A stretch of 64,000 nucleotides of DNA, from contig JAMFSA010000212.1 of the NCBI GenBank assembly GCA_026225055.1, positions 1 to 64,000 on the forward strand. The letters are read 5' to 3'. This document shows, piece by piece, positions 24,986 through 32,992 of this stretch. Below the pieces are notes generated by a model. The model ran no database searches and had not been told where the DNA came from. It saw only the letters and a list, made by a program, of their open reading frames with translations. Made by a program: the position numbers and the translations under genes. The stretch comes from Mucilaginibacter xinganensis. GTDB lineage: Bacteria; Bacteroidota; Bacteroidia; Sphingobacteriales; Sphingobacteriaceae. The first letter of the stretch is position 1. Each line of letters begins with the position of its first letter.

Positions 24986-25807
24986 ATGGATACAACAATC
25001 GCACATTTGCCTCAATTAAACGGCTTCATGAAGCTGCCTGCTGATAATATCAGTGAGTTTCGTGAAAAGGGTCATACACTTGTTAAAGAGGTACTTTCAC
25101 CTGCTGAAATAGATGCATACCGCTCTATAATAGTTGCTGCTGCCGATAGATATAATACCGAAAAGCGCCAGTTACAGGACCGGGATACCTACGGAAAGGC
25201 ATTCCTGCAGATCATGAACCTGTGGCAGGCCGATGAACAGGTAAAACAATTTGTGCTGGCAAAACGCATGGCAAAAATTGCCGCCGACCTGATGGGGGTT
25301 GAAAATGTACGCCTCTATCACGATCAAGCGCTGTTTAAGGAACCCGGCGGTGGCCCAACCCCATGGCACCAGGACCAGTATTACTGGCCCATAGATACCA
25401 ATAACACCATCACCATGTGGATGCCACTGGTTGATATTGATGTGGATATGGGCATGCTCACCTTCGCATCGGGATCCTATACCAGTGGCGCTATCTTTAA
25501 TCACGAGATCTCGGATGAATCGGAAACCGCGTTTGATGATTATGTGAAGGATAATAAGTTTACGATAAGTCGCGCCCAAACCATGAAGGCCGGCGATGCC
25601 ACCTGGCACCGTGGTTTTACCATACACAACGCGCCCGGCAATAACTCCGATAAAATGCGCGAGGTAATGACCATTATTTACGTTGCCGATGGCGCGCGCG
25701 TTACCCCCTACAAAAATGAATGGCAGAAAAACGATCACCACAAATGGCTCATGGGCAAACCCATAGGCGATCTGATCGACTCAGCGCTTAACCCGCTGCT
25801 GCTCTGA
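24986..25807 (+). CDS. Phytanoyl-CoA dioxygenase (PhyH) family protein
   Basis: This is a non-haem Fe(II)/2-oxoglutarate oxygenase of 273 aa. The metal site is read from PWHQDQYYW (H-x-D) and the distal histidine in HRGFTIHNAPGNNS. The residues around REVMTIIYVADG fit the 2-oxoglutarate arginine region. The substrate is unknown, since the family ranges from fatty acyl-CoA to ectoine and natural products. It is divergent from, and probably controlled by, the AraC regulator. The ATG at 24986 is the first in frame. Confidence 0.87.
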   Translation: MDTTIAHLPQLNGFMKLPADNISEFREKGHTLVKEVLSPAEIDAYRSIIVAAADRYNTEKRQLQDRDTYGKAFLQIMNLWQADEQVKQFVLAKRMAKIAADLMGVENVRLYHDQALFKEPGGGPTPWHQDQYYWPIDTNNTITMWMPLVDIDVDMGMLTFASGSYTSGAIFNHEISDESETAFDDYVKDNKFTISRAQTMKAGDATWHRGFTIHNAPGNNSDKMREVMTIIYVADGARVTPYKNEWQKNDHHKWLMGKPIGDLIDSALNPLLL

Positions 25808-25893
25808 TATAAAGATATCTTTGGTTAGATTGAGTGAGAAAAATTGGAGGCTTTAGGGCTTCCTTTTTTGTTTATACCGATCTCCTTTTTAAG

Positions 25894-25992
25894 TTCCCCT
25901 CTTGAGAGGGGGCGCAATGGAATGTGCGGTGGCAGGGGTGTGTTCTGTATATGCTTATTGAAGAAAGGACACACCCCTCTCAAGAGGGGAAT
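25894..25992. repeat. Inverted pair of CCCTCTTGAGAGGGG repeats
   Basis: TTCCCCTCTTGAGAGGGGGC...GGCAGGGGTGTGTT (25894-25943) faces an inverted, shorter copy ACACACCCCTCTCAAGAGGG (25968-25992). The family also occurs at 5208-5241. Confidence 0.65.
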
Positions 25993-26031
25993 CGCACGGG
26001 GCTCCCACTTCCTAAATCCTCACCCCGCCCG

Positions 26032-26154
26032 TTCAAGCGTCCACGCTTGAATGCAAAAAGACTTTTAGCGTCTACGCTAAAAGTCCTTCAAAATTATTAT
26101 TAAACGTAAGCGTGGACGCTTACATTAACTAACATTCAAGCGCGGACGCTTGAA
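26032..26154. repeat. Cluster of four AAGCGT-ACGCTT palindromes
   Basis: Four near-perfect palindromes lie at 26032-26051 (TTCAAGCGTCCACGCTTGAA), 26061-26084, 26106-26123 (GTAAGCGTGGACGCTTAC) and 26135-26154 (TTCAAGCGCGGACGCTTGAA). All have the core AGCGTnnACGCT or a close variant. They separate the convergent PhyH and egtD genes and may also act as terminators. Confidence 0.7.
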
Positions 26155-26177
26155 CGGTCGGCATCGCTTGTTGACTT

Positions 26178-27170
26178 TTACTCCGCTAACCAAATAGCAT
26201 CAATAAACCATTTCTTACTGTCAAAAAATATATTCAGCGGTTTAAAGCCTGCCATTGCGGCCATCTGATTGCTTTGCATTACCGAGAATTTTTGCGAGAT
26301 CTCCATATAAATGTATTCATCCTTAAAAAAGTGGATGTCTGCTTTTCCATTGATCTTCACCTGTTGGTCGGCTAAACTGATCAGGTAGCTTTTGCAGGCA
26401 CCGGTTTCAGGATCGTATATAGGATAATGGTCGAACTGCGTTAAATTAAAGTCGGCATTCAGCTCACGGTTTATGCGCTCCAGTAGGTTCAGGTTAAAAC
26501 GTTTGGTAATACCTTCCTTATCATTATAAGCAGCCAGCACCGTTTTAGGGTTCTTTTTCAGGTCGATGCCCATTAGTACCATATCCCCTGCCGAAAGATT
26601 TTTACGCAGCTCCTTACAAAATTCCTCCGCATCGCTCACCGGCATATTCCCAATGTTCGATCCTAAGAATAACACCACCTTGCGCCTGTTTGATATAGAT
26701 GCCGCTTTTTTCAGCATATCAAAATACTCGCCGTTTAGTCCGGTTATTTTAATGCCGGGTAGTGTTGCAGGCAGGGTCGCATTTAAATAAGTGATCACGT
26801 TGTCTGATATATCAATCGGCAAATAGGTAAAATCAGCCTTTTGCTCCATCAAATGTTTAAGTAAATAGGTCGATTTCATGGCATCGCCTGCACCTAGTTC
26901 AATCAGATCAAAGGCATCGCCGCCTGCCATAATGGCTTCGGCAAGTCCTGCAGTTTGTTCGGTAAAGATCTCCAGCTCGCAATTGGTTGGGTAATATTCC
27001 TCACAGGCCATCAGCTCCTGAAAAAGCTTATCTCCGTTCGCATCATAAAAATACATGGAGTTTAAGCGTTTCGGTGTTGACTGAAGGCCTTTAACCACAT
27101 CCTTGTAAAACAGGTCGGTTTTGCTTGGCTTTTTTTCCTTTACCAGGTTTTGTAAAAATGCAGTGTTCAT
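26178..27170 (-). CDS. egtD: L-histidine N-alpha-methyltransferase
   Basis: It makes hercynine (trimethyl-histidine) from histidine and three S-adenosylmethionine, the first step of ergothioneine synthesis. The 330-aa chain has the family opening YFYDANGDKLFQELMACEEY and YPTN (40-63). The SAM motif ELGAGDAMKS is at 91-100, followed by the FLGSNIGNM motif and the C-terminal YIYMEISQKFS. Length and motifs fit EgtD closely. It is the last gene of the operon, 24 bp after egtB. Confidence 0.94.
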   Translation of the reverse strand: MNTAFLQNLVKEKKPSKTDLFYKDVVKGLQSTPKRLNSMYFYDANGDKLFQELMACEEYYPTNCELEIFTEQTAGLAEAIMAGGDAFDLIELGAGDAMKSTYLLKHLMEQKADFTYLPIDISDNVITYLNATLPATLPGIKITGLNGEYFDMLKKAASISNRRKVVLFLGSNIGNMPVSDAEEFCKELRKNLSAGDMVLMGIDLKKNPKTVLAAYNDKEGITKRFNLNLLERINRELNADFNLTQFDHYPIYDPETGACKSYLISLADQQVKINGKADIHFFKDEYIYMEISQKFSVMQSNQMAAMAGFKPLNIFFDSKKWFIDAIWLAE

Positions 27171-27194
27171 ATTTTAATAGGTTGATGAGACGAA

Positions 27195-28370
27195 TTACCT
27201 TGCAAGTCTTATGCCAGTAAATTGCCAACGCAGGTGCGTTTGAAAAAAATTGCGATATGTTGCACGGCTATGACCCGGCGATGTAACTTCCGATGCGCCA
27301 CGCAGCACTTTCTGATTCACCATAAATTTACCATTATACTCACCTATAGCCCCCGGCGCTTTGGCAAAACCCGGATAAGGTAAATAAGAACTCTCTGTCC
27401 ATTCCCAGCTTTTACCCCAGCTAAACTGTGCTGATGCTGCTTCCCACTCAAACTCTGTTGGCAGGCGCATACCTTTCCACGCGGCAAAGGCATAAGCCTC
27501 AAAATAGCTGATATGGCAAACCGGCTGCTTCATTTCTACAGGCTCCAATCCGTTATAAGTATAGTTATACCACTCGCCATGTATCAGGTGCCAGTACAGC
27601 GGGGCTTCAATTTTATTTGTATTTACCCAATCCCATCCTTCAGCATGCCAATGGCGAAAATCGTGATAGCCGCCGCTGTTGATAAACTCCAAATATTCGG
27701 CATTGGTAACCAAATCGGGGCTTATTTCATAGTCATTCAGGTACACTTTATGCCTATTCAATTCATTATCAAAACAAAAGCCGTCACCTTTATACCCTAT
27801 CTCATAAATACCTTCATCCATCATCATAAAATCCTCACCCGTTTTTTCAATTTTAGGCGAATGATATTCGTGCGAATATGCCGGGAATAATGGATTATGC
27901 CCTAAAATGTATTTAATATCAGTATACAATAATTCCTGGTGCTGCTCCTCATGGTTAAAACCGAGGATGAGCAGTTCTTTTACCTCTTCTGATGGTTCTT
28001 GGCACAAAAATTTGTTCATGGCATCATCCACATATTCGCGGTAACGCATAATATCAATAACCGTTGGGCGGCTCAAATTACCCCTGTCGGTACGGATAAG
28101 GCGGTTGCCTACCGTTTCATAATAGCTGTTGAATACATAGTTGAAATCTAGGTTATACTCCTGGTAACCCATAAAATAGGGCTTCAGGATAAAGGTTTCA
28201 AAAAACCAGGTGGTATGGCCAATATGCCATTTAGGCGGACTAACATCCGCCACCGGTTGCACCACGTAATCCTCCGTCTGTAGTGGGGCGCAGATCTTTT
28301 CGGTATGCTTGCGCACTTTTATATATCGTTCAGCAAGTGTTAGTTGTTCGGTATACTCAGCTGTTTCCAT
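27195..28370 (-). CDS. egtB: Ergothioneine sulfoxide synthase EgtB
   Basis: This non-haem iron enzyme joins a cysteine sulfur to hercynine using oxygen. It has an N-terminal DinB-like domain and a C-terminal FGE-sulfatase domain. Iron-binding histidines are readable in WHIGHTTWFFE (His52) and HEEQHQE (His140, His144), matching the three-histidine pattern of the family. The FGE part shows GMRLPTEFEWEAAS and LRGASEVTSPGHSRATYRNF. The protein has 391 aa, shorter than mycobacterial EgtB. No EgtA or EgtC gene is nearby, so use of free cysteine instead of gamma-glutamyl-cysteine is possible, but that is inference. The start is 2 bp from the end of the transporter gene. Confidence 0.92.
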   Translation of the reverse strand: METAEYTEQLTLAERYIKVRKHTEKICAPLQTEDYVVQPVADVSPPKWHIGHTTWFFETFILKPYFMGYQEYNLDFNYVFNSYYETVGNRLIRTDRGNLSRPTVIDIMRYREYVDDAMNKFLCQEPSEEVKELLILGFNHEEQHQELLYTDIKYILGHNPLFPAYSHEYHSPKIEKTGEDFMMMDEGIYEIGYKGDGFCFDNELNRHKVYLNDYEISPDLVTNAEYLEFINSGGYHDFRHWHAEGWDWVNTNKIEAPLYWHLIHGEWYNYTYNGLEPVEMKQPVCHISYFEAYAFAAWKGMRLPTEFEWEAASAQFSWGKSWEWTESSYLPYPGFAKAPGAIGEYNGKFMVNQKVLRGASEVTSPGHSRATYRNFFQTHLRWQFTGIRLAR

Positions 28371-28372
28371 GG

Positions 28373-29944
28373 TTATTTCCTTTCAAGGTAATTTTTCAGA
28401 TCTGTTATTGTGTTAACATGCAAATCCTTCGCTTGTTTTTGCCGCATCATTAAAGCATAGGCGTTGTTAAACCCTATGGGTTGTAACCATTTAATGTGGT
28501 AACGGCTTTCAAACTCCTGTTTGTCGTAATCGTAGGTCTTTTCCTTACTGGTTTCTACTAAATTAATTGTTTTTATTGATGGTTGCAATATTACCAGCAG
28601 GCCTGTACCTGTATATTCAGGGTAAAAATCTATTTGATTATTGGTGAGCGCGTCAAAACAAATTTTTGTACCGCCGAGGCCTGTTTTGGTTGATACGTCA
28701 TAATCGGTATAACCCTTTATCAGCATGCTGTACATATTTGCCAGGATATATTGTTCGCCAAAAATCTTTGACCCGATGCGAACAACCCCATCTTTACCCC
28801 CACGTTCCGGTTTCCATAAATTATGCGAAATCAGAAAATCCTTTGCTACCCGCTCCGGGCTTTCGTGAAGATAGTCGGTACGATAATTTAATTCCGTCAT
28901 CACTGTATCATTAATTTTACCGGAAAGTAGATTCAGCGTGCTTTCCAGTTCAGGGAACTGTTTTAATGACTCATCCCTAACAATTGGCGCGGCATAATAA
29001 GGTGGGAATATACCTTTATCATCCTTTAACACCACCAGGTCATAAGCCTTTAAACGCCCATCGGTTGAATAACCGCTGATCACATCCAGTTGCTTTTCAT
29101 AAGCCGCTTTGTACATCACCGCGTCGCTGATCACTATCGTGTGGATCTTCAGGCCGTATTTACTTTTCAGGCCGAGGTTACCATCCTGCCTGCCCATAAA
29201 CTCGGGCGTAAAACCAGCGGTAAGTTTGCTGCCATAGGCCGATGGAATAAGGTAAAAGGAGGCCAGCACGATCAATATAAGCGGCAATACTTTGGTGGCC
29301 GTATTTATTTTTTTTAGGTTGAGGTTTTGCACTCTCGACAGTAAAAAATCAAAAATGATAGCCAGCAGCGCGGCAGGTATAGCCCCGGCCAATATCATAT
29401 TGGTGTTGTTAAGCGATATGCCACCGAAAATAAACTCCCCTAAGCCACCCGCGGCAATGTACGATGCCAAAGTAGCCACGCCAACAGTTATCACTGTAGC
29501 GGTGCGGATACCAGCCAATATAACGGGCATAGCCAGCGGCAACTCAACCTTTGCTAATATTTGCCATTTGCTCATGCCCATGGCTGTGGCCGCTTCTTTA
29601 ACCGCTGCATCAACACCTGTAATGCCGGTATAGGTATTCCTGATGATGGGCAATAACGCATACAATAAAAGCGCTACAATGGCAGGTTTTGGGCCGATAC
29701 CCAGCAGCGGGATCATGAAACCTAACAAGGCAATGCTTGGTATAGTTTGCAATACACCCGCCACACCTAAAACCGAACCGGATAATTTTCTTTTCCGGGC
29801 GATGAGGATTCCCAAAGGCAAACCAACCAGTACGGCCAGAAACAGGGAGATAAACGTTAAGCCGATGTGCTCCAGCGTTTGGGCAGCCAGCTTATCGCTT
29901 TGCTCCTGCATAAACTGCCACAAGGTTTGTTGCTGATCATTCAT
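28373..29944 (-). CDS. egtU: Fused ABC permease and substrate-binding protein, EgtU-like
   Basis: The permease domain (about 20-235, with the EAA loop AVKEAATAMGMSKWQILAKV) is fused to an extracytoplasmic binding domain (about 238-523) of the glycine betaine/choline OpuCC type. EgtU transporters for ergothioneine have the same fused design. The binding domain is circularly permuted. The normally C-terminal half (EFMGRQDGNLGLKSKYGL, GYSTDGRLKAYDLVVLKDDK, FFPPY-like IFPPYYAAP) comes first at 245-375. The normally N-terminal half (RIGSKIFGEQYILANM, IDFYPEYTGTGLL, GFNNAYALMM) follows at 389-520. It overlaps the ATPase gene by 8 bp. The substrate is inferred from the egt neighbours; choline or betaine remains possible. 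Confidence 0.8.
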   Translation of the reverse strand: MNDQQQTLWQFMQEQSDKLAAQTLEHIGLTFISLFLAVLVGLPLGILIARKRKLSGSVLGVAGVLQTIPSIALLGFMIPLLGIGPKPAIVALLLYALLPIIRNTYTGITGVDAAVKEAATAMGMSKWQILAKVELPLAMPVILAGIRTATVITVGVATLASYIAAGGLGEFIFGGISLNNTNMILAGAIPAALLAIIFDFLLSRVQNLNLKKINTATKVLPLILIVLASFYLIPSAYGSKLTAGFTPEFMGRQDGNLGLKSKYGLKIHTIVISDAVMYKAAYEKQLDVISGYSTDGRLKAYDLVVLKDDKGIFPPYYAAPIVRDESLKQFPELESTLNLLSGKINDTVMTELNYRTDYLHESPERVAKDFLISHNLWKPERGGKDGVVRIGSKIFGEQYILANMYSMLIKGYTDYDVSTKTGLGGTKICFDALTNNQIDFYPEYTGTGLLVILQPSIKTINLVETSKEKTYDYDKQEFESRYHIKWLQPIGFNNAYALMMRQKQAKDLHVNTITDLKNYLERK

Positions 29945-30836
29945 GCCGCTGCTCCTTTTTATAATTATAAAATGCCGACATCAGATTTTCAAAACTTGCG
30001 GAATTATTGCTATCGATTTTAAGATTTTCCATTACCGACCAAACTGATTGGTCAGCGTGAAATCCTTCCAGTTCTTGTTTTACATCTTTTAACGTGAGCG
30101 ATCTGAATTCCAATTGCAATCGTTGTTCCTGCAAAAACTCTCTCACGAATTTGTTTTTCGGTTTAAAAAGTAATTCAGCGGGTGTGCCTGTCTGCACTAT
30201 ATTCCCCTTATCCATCAGGCAGATCCTGTCGCCCAGTTCAAAGGCTTCCTGTACATCATGGGTAACCATGATAATGGTTTTCCTTTTCAGCTCATCCAGC
30301 GCCTTAAATTCGGCATGTATTTTGGCTTTGGTTACATTATCCAGCGCACCGAATGGCTCATCCATTAATAACACCGGTGGGTTGGCCACTAAGGCCCGCG
30401 CCAGCCCTACCCTTTGCTGCTGGCCCCCACTCAATTCATTTGGGTAAACATTGAGATAATCTTTAGAGAGGTGCAGTTTTTCCAGTAATTCGCTAACGCG
30501 ATACTGTATTTTCTTATCATCCCATTTTAACAATTGCGGTACAATGGCAATGTTCTCCCCAATGGTATAATGCGGAAACAGACCGTTATTTTGCAGCACA
30601 TAGCCTATACCCCGCCGTAAAACTTCGGGCTGCTGTTCAAGAATATTTTTATTGTTGATAAAGATCTTGCCGTGTGTAGGCTCAATCAGCCGGTTAAGCA
30701 TCTTCAGCGTAGTAGTTTTACCACAGCCACTGGTACCTAACAATACCATAGTTTCATGCTCTGCTACATCGAAAGAAATATCATCTACCGCCTTTACTTT
30801 GCCGAAGTGTTTGCCCAGATGTTCAACTTTTATCAT
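29937..30836 (-). CDS. egtV: ABC transporter ATP-binding protein, EgtV-like
   Basis: This is the ATPase for the fused permease encoded just downstream (8-bp overlap). The 299-aa chain has Walker A GTSGCGKTTT (34-43), signature LSGGQQQRVGLARAL, and Walker B VLLMDEPFGALD. It belongs to the OpuCA/ProV group of quaternary-amine importers. The roughly 60-residue C-terminal extension (FHADQSVWSVMENLKIDSNN) is too short for the tandem CBS pair of osmotically controlled ProV-type ATPases. This favours a thiol-betaine or nutrient role over osmoregulation. Confidence 0.82.
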   Translation of the reverse strand: MIKVEHLGKHFGKVKAVDDISFDVAEHETMVLLGTSGCGKTTTLKMLNRLIEPTHGKIFINNKNILEQQPEVLRRGIGYVLQNNGLFPHYTIGENIAIVPQLLKWDDKKIQYRVSELLEKLHLSKDYLNVYPNELSGGQQQRVGLARALVANPPVLLMDEPFGALDNVTKAKIHAEFKALDELKRKTIIMVTHDVQEAFELGDRICLMDKGNIVQTGTPAELLFKPKNKFVREFLQEQRLQLEFRSLTLKDVKQELEGFHADQSVWSVMENLKIDSNNSASFENLMSAFYNYKKEQRHE

Positions 30837-30845
30837 AGAAATTGG

Positions 30846-32231
30846 CTAAGGTTCAAGTGATAAAAACAGGTTATTCAGCGCTTCGGAATAGGTAGGGTGC
30901 GCAAATACGCAATAACGGATGCGGTCATAAGTAATTCCGCCCTCCATTGCCATTTGCAATACCGTCATGATCTCGCCACCCTGGCTGCCTAAAACAGCCG
31001 CGCCTAATATCTTTTTGGTATCCGCGTCAACTACGGCCTTCATAAATCCGCGGGTATCGCCATTTTCTATCGCCCTGGCTACGTGTTCCATTGGCAGTTT
31101 AACCACTTTTACATTCAGATTCTGCTTTTTAGCTTCTTCCTCACTAATGCCTACCCGGCCCAACTCCGGGTCGGTAAACATACAATATGGTAACGGGCGA
31201 TCATTTATATTGTAGTCTGTATTTTCAATCAGATTACGGTAAACTATAGTATAATCATTATAAGCAATATGCGTAAATGCCGGGCCACCTTTTACGTCGC
31301 CCAAAGCATAAATACCTTTTACATTGGTTTCCAGCTTATCATTTACTTTTATATAACCTTTCTCATCAACCGCGACGCCTGTTTTATCCAAATTTAAAGC
31401 TTCAGATTGCGGCACACGGCCAACCGCCAGTAGTACATGGGTACAAGTGATGGTATCTTCTTTACCTGCAATGGTTACAGTTGCTTTTATATTGCCCTTT
31501 TTAGTTTTTTTGAAGGTGGTAGTTTCGGCACCGGTATAAATGGTAATACCCTCATTTGCCATTATTTTATGCAGGGCATCAGCAATATCAGCATCCTCCT
31601 TACCCAATATGCGGGGAGATCTCTCCAGCATGGTAACCTTGCTGCCAAAGCGGGCAAACATCTGCCCAAACTCCATCCCGATATAATTGCTTCCCACGAT
31701 CAACAAATGATCAGGCACCGTATCCAGGTCGAGGATAGTTGTTGAAGTCAGGTATTCGATATCATGTACCCCTTCAATCTCCGGAATGCGCGTTTTTGCA
31801 CCTGTGTCTATAAATATCCAGTCGGCTTTTACAGTTTGCGTACTACCGGAGTTTAATTTGATAGACAATGTTTTCTCCGCGATAAAAGAAGCCTCGCCAA
31901 AAACAAGATCGAGATTCTTGGTTTTTTCGATAGCATGCTGCCCTCCCATACGCGCGCTTATTACAATCTCGTCCTTACGCTTTTTTACCTGGCGCATATC
32001 AACCTTATAGCCCTTAACCTTTATCCCCAGCGGCCCGCTATGTGCCGCCATATAAGCCGCTTTTGCCGACCCCACCCAAGCTTTGGTTGGCGTACAGCCA
32101 TCATTTACACAAGTGCCGCCTACAAACCTTTTTTCTATTAAAATCGTTTTTTTACCGGCCTTAGCCAGCTTTTTAGCCAGCGGACCACCGGCCTGCCCCG
32201 AGCCTATAACTATAGCATCGTATTGTTTCAT
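30846..32231 (-). CDS. FAD-dependent pyridine nucleotide-disulfide oxidoreductase
   Basis: A 461-aa flavoprotein of the glutathione reductase/MerA fold. The FAD-binding segment is IVIGSGQAGGPLAKKLAKAG. The redox-active pair Cys41/Cys46 lies in GGTCVNDGCTPTK, the NAD(P) site is near VGSNYIGMEFGQM, and the catalytic His445/Glu450 lie in FAHPTYSEALNN. The N-terminal heavy-metal domain and C-terminal cysteine pair of true mercuric reductases are absent, and no mer genes are near. It sits inside the ergothioneine operon (9 bp from the ATPase gene), so a low-molecular-weight disulfide, possibly oxidised ergothioneine, is a candidate substrate. That substrate is inference. Confidence 0.82.
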   Translation of the reverse strand: MKQYDAIVIGSGQAGGPLAKKLAKAGKKTILIEKRFVGGTCVNDGCTPTKAWVGSAKAAYMAAHSGPLGIKVKGYKVDMRQVKKRKDEIVISARMGGQHAIEKTKNLDLVFGEASFIAEKTLSIKLNSGSTQTVKADWIFIDTGAKTRIPEIEGVHDIEYLTSTTILDLDTVPDHLLIVGSNYIGMEFGQMFARFGSKVTMLERSPRILGKEDADIADALHKIMANEGITIYTGAETTTFKKTKKGNIKATVTIAGKEDTITCTHVLLAVGRVPQSEALNLDKTGVAVDEKGYIKVNDKLETNVKGIYALGDVKGGPAFTHIAYNDYTIVYRNLIENTDYNINDRPLPYCMFTDPELGRVGISEEEAKKQNLNVKVVKLPMEHVARAIENGDTRGFMKAVVDADTKKILGAAVLGSQGGEIMTVLQMAMEGGITYDRIRYCVFAHPTYSEALNNLFLSLEP

Positions 32232-32234
32232 GCC

Positions 32235-32516
32235 TTAATCGGTTATTTTAACGCCTTTCCAGAATGCAACATGATCTTTAATTTCAGCAGCCGCAGGTTT
32301 CGGATCAGGGTAATACCATGCCGCGTCATTATTTTGTTTTCCATCAACATCAAGCGAATAGTATGATGCCAGGCCTTTCCACGGGCAAGTGCTATGTGTA
32401 TCAGAGGGTTTCAAAAATTCCGGCTTTACACTTTCTTTCGGGAAATAATGATTATTTTCAACAACAACAGTATTATTGCTTTCAGCAATAACCTGGTTAT
32501 TCCATAGTGCTTTCAT
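32235..32516 (-). CDS. DUF427 domain-containing protein
   Basis: A 93-aa cytoplasmic protein that is essentially one DUF427 domain. It shows VVVENNHYFP followed by the family motif DTHSTCPWKGLASYYSLDVD and AAWYYPDPKPAA. No reaction is established for this small family. It is the first gene of the six-gene egt operon, 3 bp before the disulfide reductase gene. The invariant Cys in the STCPWKG motif suggests a possible redox or thiol link, which is speculation. Confidence 0.85.
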   Translation of the reverse strand: MKALWNNQVIAESNNTVVVENNHYFPKESVKPEFLKPSDTHSTCPWKGLASYYSLDVDGKQNNDAAWYYPDPKPAAAEIKDHVAFWKGVKITD

Positions 32517-32666
32517 CGTATAGGGTTTATTGTATAAATATAAAGGTATAATTAATACAACTACAATGCAGCAAAGCTGTTTTTGTTTGATGATTGTAAT
32601 TTTGAACCATCTAAAAAAAACATTAAAAAAATTTTAAATAATATTTTAAAATTCTCTTTAAACGTA

Positions 32667-32674
32667 TATCTTTG
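32667..32674 (+). promoter_or_regulatory. Predicted -7 box TATCTTTG for tRNA-Glu
   Basis: An exact TAnnTTTG match about 58 bases before the tRNA, in an AT-rich stretch. No clear TTG element is found at the right distance upstream. Confidence 0.55.
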
Positions 32675-32731
32675 CATTCCCAAAATAAGGGAAGCGGTTG
32701 GTTGAAAGGCCGAAGCTCAACAACAAAAAAA

Positions 32732-32803
32732 GGCCCGTTCGTCTAGGGGTTAGGACGTTAGATTTTCATTCTAGAAACAGGGGTTCGATTCCCCTACGGG
32801 CTA
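32732..32803 (+). tRNA. tRNA-Glu (anticodon TTC)
   Basis: The 72-nt cloverleaf is complete. The acceptor GGCCCGT pairs with ACGGGCT (one G-T at the end). The anticodon stem TTAGA/TCTAG surrounds loop TTTTCAT with anticodon TTC, and the T-arm is AGGGG-TTCGATT-CCCCT. The CCA end is not encoded. It is a single gene followed by a strong terminator. tRNA genes are common integration sites, but no integrase or duplicated 3' end is visible nearby. Confidence 0.95.
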
Positions 32804-32814
32804 CTAAGTTAACG

Positions 32815-32852
32815 AAAAACCCTCTAATTATCAAGTGATTAGAGGGTTTTTT
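32815..32852 (+). terminator. Rho-independent terminator after tRNA-Glu
   Basis: AAAACCCTCTAAT and ATTAGAGGGTTTTTT form a 13-bp stem with a 9-nt loop and a T-tract, about 12 bases after the tRNA. Confidence 0.9.
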
Positions 32853-32992
32853 AATTGATAGGTACAATATAAGTACAACAATATAATATTTGCCGAATAA
32901 ATTTAGATATTCCTTAATGGAATATGGGATTGGCTAATCTTAATAGGTTACGGTTATAATTATATTTGTCCTGTTGTAAAGAACTGCTAACT

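Noticed and set aside
26032..26154. CRISPR-like array
   Set aside because: The four palindromes differ in sequence and spacing and there are no uniform spacers or cas genes.
28373..29944. Osmoprotectant (choline/betaine) transporter only
   Set aside because: Not fully excluded, but the ATPase lacks tandem CBS domains and the genes are embedded in the egt operon, so the ergothioneine reading is preferred.
30846..32231. True mercuric reductase (merA)
   Set aside because: No N-terminal metal domain, no C-terminal cysteine pair and no mer genes nearby.
32700..32992. Genomic island integrated at tRNA-Glu
   Set aside because: No integrase and no duplicated tRNA 3' end were seen.
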